Of a stretch of DNA of 64,000 nucleotides, positions 1 through 12,876 are shown piece after piece (the first letter of the stretch is position 1; each line of letters starts with the position of its first letter). Below the pieces are notes generated by a model. The model made no database searches. It saw only the letters and a list, made by a program, of their open reading frames with translations, and was not told the DNA's origin. Origin of the DNA: Branchiostoma floridae (lineage: Eukaryota > Chordata > Leptocardii > Amphioxiformes > Branchiostomatidae); NCBI RefSeq assembly GCF_000003815.2, contig NC_049991.1, forward strand, positions 9,490,561-9,554,560. The letters run 5' to 3'. The position numbers were made by a program, and so were the translations under genes.

Positions 1-326
1 AGGAAGGACTATACTGCTGTCTGTCACACTGGACGCCTCGAAACCTTTTGGTGAGACCAAGTCTGGAAAAAAAAGATGGCCGACTATCATTTTGGGCAGT
101 TCAGTAATCTCGTACGGCTTTTGCTTTAACGCACACAGTCTATGCCAACATGAAAGCCAGAATTAAAAGAGACTAAGATTTAGGTAGAAAATATTCATTT
201 CTGCATGACGTCATTACCTGGCTGATCGTGAGACTAACAGTCCAAAGATGGCGTTTGAGACTAGTAAAACCAGCATTGAAAACCACGGCAAAATCAACTA
301 TGAAGTGTCTTTGGAAGAGTACTTGC

Positions 327-593
327 CTTTCGTCCTGTGTTTGAATGTTTCTCCAGGCGGACTCTGCCCTCCCTTGCCCTTTGCGGTCACTGAAAATTCG
401 TAAACTGTTCCCGGCTGCAGTCCCTTGATCAGACGCTCGGGGGCGTTAGCACCCTTGTCCGTCCGGTGTGCCTCGCCGCCCCGGGGCGACGTGTCTACCG
501 TGTAGTTATCCGCCCCGGGTACGGCAGGCCACTGAAGGGTAACGGTCGTTCCCGTAGTGGAGGTGGCTGTGACTCCCGACGGGGGAGGAAACG
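327..593 (-). CDS. Exon 72: FN3-43, last exon seen
   Basis: LQWPAVPGADNYTVDTSPRG and KGLQPGTVYEFSVTAKG. The donor is GC rather than GT (AAAG|GCAAGT), a canonical GC-AG type; phase 1 is kept. The gene therefore continues beyond the left edge. Confidence 0.9.
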
Positions 594-3500
594 CTAAAGG
601 AGTTGGTGAAGGGTTAGAAGGAGACGCGACAGAAAGAGCATGGGAGAAGAGACATGGCGACAACGTCAAAGAAAAGTGAAGCGAAAGGTTGGAGGAGAAA
701 TCATAGAGTTGGCAGCGTTCATGATGCGAAAGGTTGAGAATGAGACACACATGTACATAACAGTGGAAGAGTTGGATGTGTAATGGCTGTCTGTAGACAC
801 AGGACTTCACAGTGCCAAATCATAAGGCAGAGGATGGAAGAAGAGTACAACTGGCAAATGAACAAAAGTTGTGTAGATGGCAGACAGTTGGAGAAATAGA
901 GAAACACATGAGATAGTTTACCCACCTTACATGGCTACCTGGCCTGCCTGTCAAATGTGGGTTTTGAAATGCTGACTAGTACGAACTCTTCTACATTCAC
1001 TTAGCTATTTGGATTGACAAGAGATTACGATTAACTTTAGCAGGAACACGCTTACTGTTTACTTTGGTCTACTCTACAGACATATGATGGAAGAATGTCG
1101 TGTGTTTTCGTGTGTCTGTGAGAGAGCATGTCGCCATGCGACTCTTAGCGATGTGACTGTTACGGACATATGTCATACCGGTAAATTATGATACTCATCA
1201 ACATACAACAAGTGCGTACAACCCACAGCAACTTTTATTTCCTTGACTCATAACAGCAAGTTGGACAGGTGGAACTCTTAATGAAGATAATTCATTTCAT
1301 TATTAGGTCTGCTCGGACAGTTGATTTGAGGAGGTTCAGATCCGCAGTTTAATCTCTTTACCTACATGTAGGCCACACAAAGCTCGGTCTGGTTGTCTCA
1401 CCAAACAGTACTGGTCCCATATTGGAAACTCCACACTGAGGTAGGAGGAACCTGCCTGATTCTGAAATGCGTTCTCAATGATTGCCAAAATTATTTCTCC
1501 TAGCAGCAATAGAAAGTTGACAACTACCGCGCCTATTTTTTGCAAATTGATTGACACAACAATGTTCCAAAGTACCAAGTCGAGGCAACTTGATTGGTGT
1601 AGGTGTCTGCACTCACGTGACTTTGACGTAATCAACCAAACAAAATGGCGGACCCAAGAAAACACATGCGAAGCCATTACTTGAAAAAGTGTCCTGAAAG
1701 TTGATTTCGTTTACTTAAACATGCCTGGTGTACATTTCATGTTATAGTACATTACATTTTTGTACCGCCATGTTGGTAAGTTGGTTAATCATATCCATAA
1801 GCTGTGACGTCATGTGTAAACACACTACAAGTACAACGACAGTTGTTTAAGGTTGTCAACTTTCCAATTTTTGGTTCTCTGCTACATACTCTCAAACCAA
1901 CTGTCCTTGCAATTCGCTGTCGCTGTTTTCAGTATTAAAATACAGATTGCCATATAAAGGTTTAAATCTATAGTCGCCTTAAGTAGATATAGCTGCTTTG
2001 TTTTCAACTGATCACGAATCATCCAAGCAAAAGAACGTAAGTACATAACTCACCCATGTCCACCAAAAGTCGAATTAAGCAAACAATGCTTACAAATTGA
2101 CCTTACTAATACGAGGCTTCTGGGAGAGCAGCATGGTACTTCTATCAGCGTCTAGTTCTTCTTATAGCAGCCAACTTACACCACAAACCAAGAATTGTCA
2201 TGCATCTAATTCTTTTGCAAAACACTAACTCTACACAAATCAACCTTAGCGAACATTACACAAGTAAGACTTAAAGTATTGAAACAAACTATAACAGAAA
2301 CACCAAAGACTACAGCAGTCATCACTTAGTCGTGACTCTATCACTACATATTGTCTGAAGTTAGATATGAGTATCTGGAAGAGTGTCTTCCGATTTTTTG
2401 CCATGAGTTAAGATGACGTTTTCTTTGACAATACTTCTCAGTGTTCGTATGAAGTATGCAGTGATCAACAATACACAAAATAACAATGTCACACCTCGCT
2501 TAACCGTACATAACAGATTCTCAACAATGTCTACTACTATGCTGACTACAAGGGCACTTCGCTTCATAAAGTATGAGAAACAAAAACAATATTGATGGTA
2601 AACGATGAATTAGTGAAATGTTAACTCCAAAACATTAAACGACTAGAAACAAAACACCTTTAGTAATTTGCAAAGCCAGATTGTCGCAAATCTCCTATTT
2701 TCTACTGTTTAAGTAGTTTCTGTTAACGATTGGTTAGTATAGTGATGAAGTAAAGATGCAGCGAGAGCAAATTCTTTGTAAGAATAGCACGTAACGTTAC
2801 ATTTGCCATTTGTTCCCTCAACATATACAGGAAGGCCTCCGATATGGACAACTTTCACCCTCCAATAGCTTACAGGTAACACCTAGTGCGGTCACATTTG
2901 GGACGTCCTACAATTTTTTGGGTGGGGGGTGGGGAGGAGGTTACTGATTGTCGTAGATACTGTTCAAGTCTACATTAAAGATTCCTGAAAAGGTCACTCG
3001 TTTGCCTAGACCGTACTCTATTTTCCATCTTGAGCCATAAAAACTTTTCCATATACTTCTCTGTGAAAGTATAGAGTACAAAATATTCAAGAGAAAGGCG
3101 CCCTTTTAATTTACACTATGCGAGCTGTTGTCGTGAGCGGAAAGTTTGGTAGAGATTTTTCTTTGCACCCCATTCTATTGCGTCCCATCCCATTCCTTAT
3201 AATATAGTTCCCATGCCATCAATAAAAGAATAGATCTTTTATTCTACTACAGCTCACATGCCCCTTGTCACTTTTAGTTGTGCAACATTAAAGCATTCGC
3301 CTCTCCCTCTCAATTTATTTGAAGTATTTTGACAGGCTAAACGTCTCTTTCCTAACGTGTACATCTAGGTCAGATCATCTTTGATTCTTATTCCTGCAAC
3401 TCGAGTAGGTTATCTCTATTGCCACCCAAAGCGCCAAGGCTTCTTGTAGAAGGAGTTCTTCTTCCTCCTGCGCCACTTCTTCTTGATGGTTGCCCGCCTC

Positions 3501-6500
3501 CTCCGCGCCAGGCCTTTGCGTTTGCTCTCCCGGGCAGCCTTCCTCCTCTCCCGCCGGCGCTGGCGATCCTTCTCGGTGTTCCTCCTTCTCTTCCTCTTCC
3601 TCCGGCCGGTTCCTAACAAAGGATTACCTACGGCTCTAACACACCCTTTAAACTGGCTGTAACAAGTATCAAGGATGGTAGCACCCACGCCATCAAAAAG
3701 CGATTCATTCAACACGTATTTCTAATTATTTGATGTATGGTGGGTAAAAAAATGGTCGGAGGTGATATCATTGTACCTTCTTCAGAACGCTTCTGAACGC
3801 TGCCAACATCGTTTTTAACAATCTGTAGTTTACAACTCCTATACGTTATAATAGTCCCCATTAGGAATATATGCCGCGCGTTAAAGTGTTCTCGAAAAAG
3901 TACAAACAAAGAAGTCAATCCCCACAAAACTGACACAAAAAATGAGTAGCTTACTGATAATACCGACGAGAAATACATTATCAAAGGAAATATTTTCAAC
4001 GAAAGCAGCAACAAAATCACTGAGCCTACCGTAGGTCCTCCTCTTGATGCTCTTGGAGACCTCGCTCTTGACGCCCTTCGTGGTGATGGCAATAACGGAG
4101 ATGTCGTACTCCGTGTTGGGCTTCAGATCCTCGATGATTCTCTCCGGCTGAGAGGGGTCGTTACCTCGGCCGGGCGCGAACACGTTCCCGAGCCGCGGCC
4201 TCAGGATCACCTCGTAGTCGCGCGCGTTAGCAACGGGGTTGAAGGACAGCCGCATCCCGGTCTGGGTGATGTTGGTGGTCTTCAGGCCCGTAGGTCCATG
4301 TAAGGCTGAAAACAAAATGACACTCTGGGTTTAAAAATCTGAAACACCGACTTCCACGTCGAGCCTTCGCGAAATTTTGTCTCGTTACAGTGCATATAAT
4401 AAAGAGAACAACAGTGAAACTAGGGAACATTTTTAGCCGCCTATTGCTATATCTTGACCTGGATTCCAGATCAGCATCCCGTCAACAGTTGCCGCCACCG
4501 ACTATATGTCGAATATACAACCTGCAGTCAAATTGTAGGTGTTCCTCATTAATTATGTTAACGTTATATAGTACGTTCTAGTCGTACACATACAAGTTTT
4601 TACCATTTCACCGATAACCACTCACCTTCTGTAGTCACCTCAATAGGGTCGCTACGGCAACTGTTTCCCCTGGGACTCTCCGCCACAATGGTGATGGTGT
4701 ACTCTTTATTAGACTTGAGCCGGCTGATGTGCCTCTCGGGGGCCTTGTCACCCCTCGGCCCAGCAATAATAGTCGCTCCCGGAGGGTCCATCCACACGGT
4801 GTAGTCGTACGCACCGGGCACCTCGTCCCACGTCAGGCTCATGCCTTCTTCAGTGATGTCAGTCACCTTGATATTAGTTGGCGACGATAGTGCTACAGAA
4901 AGAAAATATCATTATCTATCTTATCTAAAGACAACTTCGTAGTATCTGTGAATTATATACAGAACTACACATGTTACATTCAGTCTGGTGGAGACACGCA
5001 TGTACGACATTCAATGGAACAACTAAAATCCAATTATGCCAAAACATAGTATCTACATTGGGCGGCACAAAACTGATATCTTGGCAAATTCACTGGCAAC
5101 TTGATTGAATTAAAATGGAGTCCCCCCCCCCCCACACACACACCAAAAAAATCTATCAATTTTAACACATTGATAAAATGTTTAAACCAATCACTGGATG
5201 TATGATACTGTAAAGCATTTTCATGTAAAATTCTTTACAGTTAATGCAGTATGCATTATGATCCATGCGATGATAGTAATAGTAATGGTAATAGTTTATT
5301 TGTAGATACAAGGCAGCCGGCGGCAGAACTGGGCATTACAAACATTCTTAATAAAAAACGTAATACAACTTACGTGACTGAGGTACTTAACACTTAGCTT
5401 ATGGACAATTAGAACTGAGAAGCCCTCTCAGAAAGCTCTTACCCATGGTAGTGAAGGAGAAAGGTTTGTTGACAGAGCCCTCTCCGCTGGCGCTCTTGGG
5501 TATGATGATGACGCTGTACTCCTTGTTGGGAGACAGCCCGGTCACCTGTCGCTCCGGGCTCTGAGAACCGTTCGTCTGACGTATTCTCCCCTCGGACGGG
5601 TCAAGTTTGACGTCGTACGACGTCGCTCCGTTCACAGGTGACCAGCGGATGAGTGCTTTGGTGTCGGTGCATTCAGATAGTCGGATGCTCGAGACAGCAC
5701 CGAATGCTATGGGATACCAAAGATATCACATTAATGTACAAACTATATACTTTAAACACAAGTAATCTGTACTGCGTAGCTGTAAGCTTAGATATTAAAT
5801 GCCCTTAAAAATGCCATGTTCCAGCGTATGATCTGGTGGACTTATTTTCCAAAACAATTCATCCTTTGAACACAATCATATTTTCACTACCAAGAGTGAC
5901 ATTACAACCGTGGTATCAAACAGCTAGGTCCACATTTGGTCGGTCAAAAAAAAAGCTTAAAGTCGTTAAGGTGGCTATTTACTCGTGAAAAATCTTACGA
6001 GGCAGGCTCGGCGATGACTAATTTTACGTACGATTTACAGGGTATGCTATCGTAGGTACATCGTGTGATGTATGTGACCGGGACATATTTCTATACATTT
6101 AGTATGTACCTTTGGTTTTAATCTTGAGTGGTTTAGATGCCAGCCCGTCCCCTCTGGAGCTCCTGCCGGTGATGATAATCTCGTACTCCGTGGCGGGCCT
6201 CAGACCGGTGATCTCTCTCTCCGGAGCACCGGGAAGCTTAGGCGTGACGGCGGTTCCACCGGAAGGTCTGGTCTCTACGTCATATCCGGTAGCACCCTGG
6301 ACTCGGTTCCAGGCCACTGTCACTGACGTGTCAGAGGCGGACACGCAGCGCATACTCTCAGGTCTTGCCAACGCTGTAAATAGATAAATATTCAGTCAGC
6401 AACTTTAACATCACAGACGGAATACCAAATTTTAAGTATTTTTACAATATAGACGGAATACCAACTTTCTTTGTGTAACAGTGACAATACCGTACAATAC

Positions 6501-9500
6501 TGCAAAGCTAAAGCCAACAAAATAACCCAGCTTGAATAACTACTACCAGGGTCAAGAAAAAGGCATTAAGAAATAATACAAGGGCACACTTCTTTTCCAT
6601 CAGAGTTATCCCGTGGTGGAACAATCTTCCAGAATCTGTGGTGACATATTCAAGCGTAAACTGTTTTATGGAGAGACTGTATAACCAGATGCGTTGTATA
6701 CACATCATACAGTGTGTATTGCAACTACAGAGCTCTGGATAACCCCAATTACCAGGTAAGGCAGTGTCCTGAAAATTAATGAGCGGCCTTAATTGGAACC
6801 GGACGTTCTTACCTGTGCCATAAGAACTCTACTCTACTCTACTCTACTCTACTCAGACACAATAAGACACAAGTGTAGAGATGGCTCTATAAAAGCAAAC
6901 AGCATATCACCATTGAACGCTCTGATAGTACCTTTGGTAAAGCTTCTAGTAATGGCAGATGAGCCGACGAGCTCGCCTTTCTTCGCGGCAACGGCGATCC
7001 TATACTCGACTCCCGGCTTTAAACCTGAGACCTTCCGGGTAGTCGAGCCGGCCTCCTTAACCTTGCCTTCAGGGGTGATGTGGAATTCGTAGTCTGTAGC
7101 TCCTATGACATGTGACCACGTAACGGTCATGTCGTTCTCAGAGTCAGCCTTGGCGACCAGGTTCTCAGGCTCGGTTATCACTGAAACAAAGAAACAGAAT
7201 GTGTAGGTCCTACATTCGTAACTCAACGTTTATTCCTGTAGTCACGTTAAATTCTAAATTATAAAGAACACCGAAAAACATCAACATCATACGTAATCGA
7301 GACGAAAATTAACTTGACATGTGTGGAGGGTTGTAAAATGTCATTTTAAGGACATATAGAACACCTGCTGACATACCCTTTGTTCCGATGGTGAAGTATT
7401 TAGACGGCGCGCTCACACCCTTGGGTCCCTGCGCCGTGACTGTAACCTGGTACTCTGTAGCCGGTAGCAGGTCGGTGATCTCCACCTCTACACGGTCATA
7501 GTCCATCCTGGTCACTCTGGACACGCCCTCCTTGGAGTCAGTACCCACGATGTAGCTAGTGGCGCCGTAGACGGCGTCAAAACCAAACAGTACTTTGTTG
7601 TCCAGGCATCGGATGGCGCGGAATTCAGAGGGCGACGGGAGAGCTGTAAATCAAAGTAAGAAGACTGCTATGTAAGCAAAATGGTACCTCTAGATTTCTT
7701 TTTGCTCTGTTCCATGCATCATACACTTTTTTTATAGAAAGCCGTCGAGGTTTGTAATGTGCATAATATAGGTTTGTCAGGAAGATTTTCCTCAAAGCTC
7801 TACGTGATCTGGCATTGGGCTTCAGAGGTGCAATGTTGCAACGTGCAATAGCTTTCTTGAAGGTGGGTTGGTAGGATCGAACATCAACTTTTATTGTGTT
7901 CCGGGTGGGGGATGTAACGAAATTTCTTAGTCCCAAATTACATAGTTTAACACTTGGACAATCTACTGATAACGAGTTTTAATCACCTTTAGTCGTGACC
8001 GTGACCGATTCACTTTCCTTTGTTCTCTCCTTGTTGGCTTTCTTGGCCGCGACGGTGATCTTGTAAGTTTTGCAGGGCTTCAGTCCCCTGATCTTCCGCA
8101 TGGGGGCGACGGGACCGTAGTCAGTCAGGAACACTTCGGCGTCACCACAAGGTTCGAAGCTGACGTCATAATCCTCTGCGCCAACCACCGGGTCCCAGTT
8201 CAACATAAGAGTGCGGTCTTGTACAAGGGAAGTCCTCACAGAGGTAGGGTAGTGTGCAACTGATGGTGAGGGCAAAACATAAACCTTAAATTTGTAGTAT
8301 TTCTTATGACTGGATGAATTTCTTTATGCAACCCATAGAAAATAGTCATACAAACATAAGAACACAAACTATACACACAACGATTTAGAAACATCTCTAA
8401 GAAAAGAATTTCTAAGATAACAATAAATTCTGCCTACATGTATATCCTTACTTTTCAGGAGCTCGGAGCTGTGTGTATTGACAATAGTATTATGTCACAC
8501 ATGATGTAAGGTTGCTAAGCTACCAGATGTGCCGAAAAACATGTTACAATGCCTACAGATGGTATCTCGCTGCACTTGGGGCATCGGTGCAGCACTGCGG
8601 GGTTCGTTCACTGCGGCAGTGTTGTGTCATTTTCGCCGACTTTTTATAATTTAGATATTGTGTAATACGTAAAAGTATGACTTAGAAGACAAAAACGTAA
8701 GAAAATTCGTTCTTTATCTCACAGCTATTTACAAATGATTTGGGTTGCTAGGTGGTTGCAAAGCGTTTGCTATGTACAGTATATGTCTGGGTTAACTGTG
8801 ACAGGAAAGGTGAACTTAATAGTAGATTGATGCGGGCTGATCTCAATCCATTGTGTTTAATACAAAAAACGATGGGTATACCGTTGTGCCGTGACCTACC
8901 TGCCATGGCTGCGTATGCTGAAGCATCGATGGTGACCACGGGCGCAGGTCGGACTGCTGGAAGAGACAGCAGCGTTAATTGGGCTACAATATGTTACCAT
9001 GACGACTCGAATCCAGGGCTTCGCTATGTTCCATAAGACACAGACATACAGTGACGTACTGCGTGCAGTGAAACAGATCGGTATGGTTTCAAGGCTGGGG
9101 TCCAGGGGTCCCACGGTTTGGAACAACTTGAATAAGTCGACATCAAAACTGACTCCCTTTTTGCTACATTCAAGAGTCACACTATAGATTACCCTACATT
9201 TTCCTAACTTGGCTTACACGCCCTTGTTAATACTGGAACCCTACAATTTTTGCTTATATCCATACATTATCACATAAGACATGATTAATCATGTACTGTA
9301 TTTTTCATTATATTGTTTTCTGATACAAACAAATAGATAACGTTAGCATTTAACCTTCGATGGACTGCTGCTCCATAGCTGCCTGTCGCGCTTCGGCAAA
9401 GGCCGAGATTCCTGTTGAGATCTCTTCCTCCTCTTCCTCTTCCACAAGCTCTTCTGAAAACAAGAGTAGACATCAATCAAAATCTTACAATATATGAGAA

Positions 9501-12500
9501 AGAGAATGTTCCAAAACTTCAGGTGCTCCATGCTTCCCGTACATTCCGTGCTTCAGAAAAATCCTGCAATGAAATGCCAGATGAGTGATGGCACGTGACT
9601 GTGCACGAGGTGGTTAGTACGATGAACCTTTAGTAAGCAGTGCCTTCTCTGTCGCCCCAAAGATCACCAAAGGATAACACATCGCACAGAAGCACAATGT
9701 ATATATCGCCTCTTTAGTTAGTAACAAATACCTAGAGGAGGTTCGACAACTAGCTTTTCCGCCTCCGCTTTCTGTTCTTCTTCACGCTCCTTTTCTTCCT
9801 TTTCAACCAGAAGAACTTTCTTTTCTGCGGTCGGAGCTTTCTTTTCTGCCGGAGGAGCGGCAGTTTTCCCAGGAACAGAGGGCTTCTTTTCTTCAGGAGG
9901 AGCTTTCTTTGCTTTGGTTCAAAGACAAACAGACACAAAGCTTTACACATATACGTGGATAAAACAGAAACACAAATATTCACATAAAAAGGAAAAAAGA
10001 AACATTCAGTTCGTTAAAATAAGGTCAGTACCAAGAGGAGGTTTGGCTTTCTCTTCAGCCTCTTTCTTTTTCTTTTCGGCCTCTTCTTGTTGTCTTTGTT
10101 TCCATGCAGGAACTTTCTTTTCTGTTGAGGATACAATAAATGACTTGAATCCTTTTCCCCATTCCAATAGTAGCTCGGGGTATAATCATTCAATAGGGAG
10201 AAAGGGAAATATGATAGATTTAATATGCATATGTAACATGGTCACTACCAGGTGCTTTGGCTTTTTCTTCAGCCTCCCTCTTTTTCTTTTCCTCCTCTTC
10301 TTGTTGTCTTTGCTTCCAGGTGGGAACTTTCTTTTCTGCTAAAAGTACAGAAAATAAGATAAGGTCTTCGACTGTAATTCGCCATAGCTATGGAAATATG
10401 AAAACATAAGAGTTGTGGATATGAAAACAAGCAATATATTTTATCTCATGTTACAAGGTTTCTACCAGGAGGGGCTTTGGCTTTTTCTTCTTCTTCCTTC
10501 TTTCTCCTTTCCTCCTCCTCTTGTCTTTTTTTCATCCAGGCAGGAACTTTCTTTTCTCCTGATAGGAAATAAACATAGACATAGTACAAAGCCAAAACAG
10601 AAACATTGAACCATTGACACTTCTACCGGACTATGTTGACGAGAGACAATTATGTGACGTGAACTTAAACACACATTGACCGAGACACACACCAGCCCGT
10701 GCTTTGGCTTTTTCTTCCTCCTCTTTCCTCCGTTGTTCTTCCTCCTGTCTGCGCTTTAACCAGGCGGGAACTTTCTTTACTTTCTCCTCTGTTTTACACA
10801 CACGACAACGACACATGGACAAGTACAGTGTTAGTTCAGTTTACTCTGACAAACGAGAACGAGGTCATCTGACATAGTTTATGAATAGAGAGTGCCATTA
10901 GGGAATTCTTCAATCAACACTGCATCTCTCTTCTATCCAACCATATATCAACATCCTGTGTTAGTAATATAAACCTTACCGGGAGCAGCTGCAGCGGCTT
11001 CTCCATCTTTCTTCTTCTTTTCGAGGAGCTGTTTCTTTTTCTGATCTTCTTCTTCTTTCTTCTTTTTCTCGAGGAGCTCTTTCTGCTTTTGTTCTTCTTC
11101 CTTCTTCTTTTTCTCGAGAAGTTCTTTCTTCTTACGTTCTTCTTCTTTCTGCTTTTCCAGTTCTTTTCTTTTCTTCTCGTCTTCTAGCCTTTTCTTATCG
11201 AGTTCCTTTCGTTTTTTCTCCTCTTCTTCCTTCTTTTGTTTTTCAAGAAGTTCCTTTTGTTTTCGCTCCTCCTCCTCTTTGCGTTTCTTTTCGAGGAGAG
11301 CTTTTTGTTTGCGATCTTCTTCCTCTTTGCGCTGCTTTTCCAGCTGTTTCTTCTGTTCCTCCTCCTTTCTCTGTTTTTCTTGAAGTTCCTTTTGTTTTTT
11401 CTCTTCTTCAAGCTTGCACTGTTTCTCGAGGAGTTCTTTTTGTTTCGTGTCTTCGTCTTCTCTTCGTTGTTTCTCGAGGAGTTCTTTCTTTTTCCGGGCC
11501 TCCTCCTCGTCTTGGCGTTGTTTATCGAGAAGCTCCTGTTTTCTTTGTTCTTCTGCTATTCTCTCCTTCTCAGCAAGTTCCTTGCGCTTCTTGTCTTCTT
11601 CTTCTTGGCGCTGTTTGTCGAGAAGTTCCTGTTGTCTTCTTTTTTCTTCTTCTTCTCTTCTTTGCTTTTCGAGAAGCTCCTTTTCCTCTTTTTCTCTTCG
11701 TTGTTTGTCAAGAAGTTCTTGTTGCTTTCTTTGTTCTTCGTCCTTCCGTTGCTTGTCGAGAAGGGCCTGTTGTTTCTGTTCCTCCTCTTTCTGCTGTTTC
11801 AGGAGTTCCTGTTGTTTTCGTTCTTCCTCCTCTTTCTGCTGCTTTTGCCTGAGTTCTTCAGCTTCCCGTCTTTTTCTTTCTTCGTCATCTGCGGAGGGTA
11901 TACAGAAAATGTGATGACGAAGAAAGACGTAAAGACGACATCTGGATAAAAAACGTCAGAAATGACAAACAGAAATAGACAGGTAGAATTCGTACAATTC
12001 ACTATATGCCTAAACCCCTAAGGCCGTAAGAGATATTAATGTTCTACGAACTCAATACTTCGCAAACGCATGTGTTTAATTGAAGAGCATGTAATCTTAC
12101 GTATATACGCATGGCCCTTCGGCTTCTTTTCCGCTGATGGCCAGAATATAGTATCTGACATTATGCATTACATCAAAAGTCGTGCATCTCTACCTTTGGT
12201 TTTGATCACAACTGGTGGAGAGGTGGCACTGGTTCCCTTGACTCCCTCTGCGGCGATGGACACTGTGTACTCCGTGTTCGGCTTCAGGTCGGTCAGCCGT
12301 CTCTCGGCGCCGGCCGCCCCGCCGCTGCTCTCGACGACCCTGCCGTGGGCCGGAGACACCGACACGCTGTAGTTGGTGGCGCCGGGGACGGGCTTCCAGG
12401 CGATGGTGGCGCCAGTTTCCGTCAGCGACGACGGCTTGATGCCACTGGGTGCGGATAGGGCTGCAAAGAGAGGTTGTTGTGATTATTCTGCAGGGGGTTA

Positions 12501-12821
12501 AAACTGTGAAACGATTCCCTCTCCAGTGTTAATCATGTTCTCTATATAAGTTCTATTCACAAACATTAATTTTGAAAACTTACAATTTCGTGATCTTGTT
12601 TCACCGGTTGTTGAGCTTATCATACAATTCCTCATGTGCAAGATTGCACGAGGAATTAAAGGAAGAGGTTATGAAAATTTCAACATTAAACTTTTGGCTG
12701 CACTTCACACCTACAATTTATATATACTGGGAGAAACAAAAAATGTCGGTATTTCTGGAAGCTATGGACATATATCCGAGTAATGAGAAAAATCTTGCTT
12801 TCAAATTTATGTCTGGTCGGG

Positions 12822-12876
<55 letters not shown>

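Noticed and set aside
3416-3612. Reading the 3.5-kb exon in the acidic (PEEEEEKEE) frame as a PEVK-like exon
   Set aside because: The acceptor gives that frame only in a phase incompatible with exon 71, and third positions fit the basic frame better; kept only as an alternative.
8260-8275. Extending FN3-36 upstream to LPSPS
   Set aside because: No AG acceptor in phase 1 precedes it, while CACCATCAG just inside has a good pyrimidine tract and the correct phase.
9622-9646. A possible 24-bp micro-exon (EKALLTKG) between exons 62 and 63
   Set aside because: Acceptor and donor are both weak and eight residues cannot be judged by composition.
11236-11949. Plus-strand Phe/Leu/Ser-rich frames resembling membrane proteins
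   Set aside because: Antisense of the Glu/Lys helix exon: GAA/AAG codons read backwards give TTC/CTT, so the hydrophobicity is an artefact.
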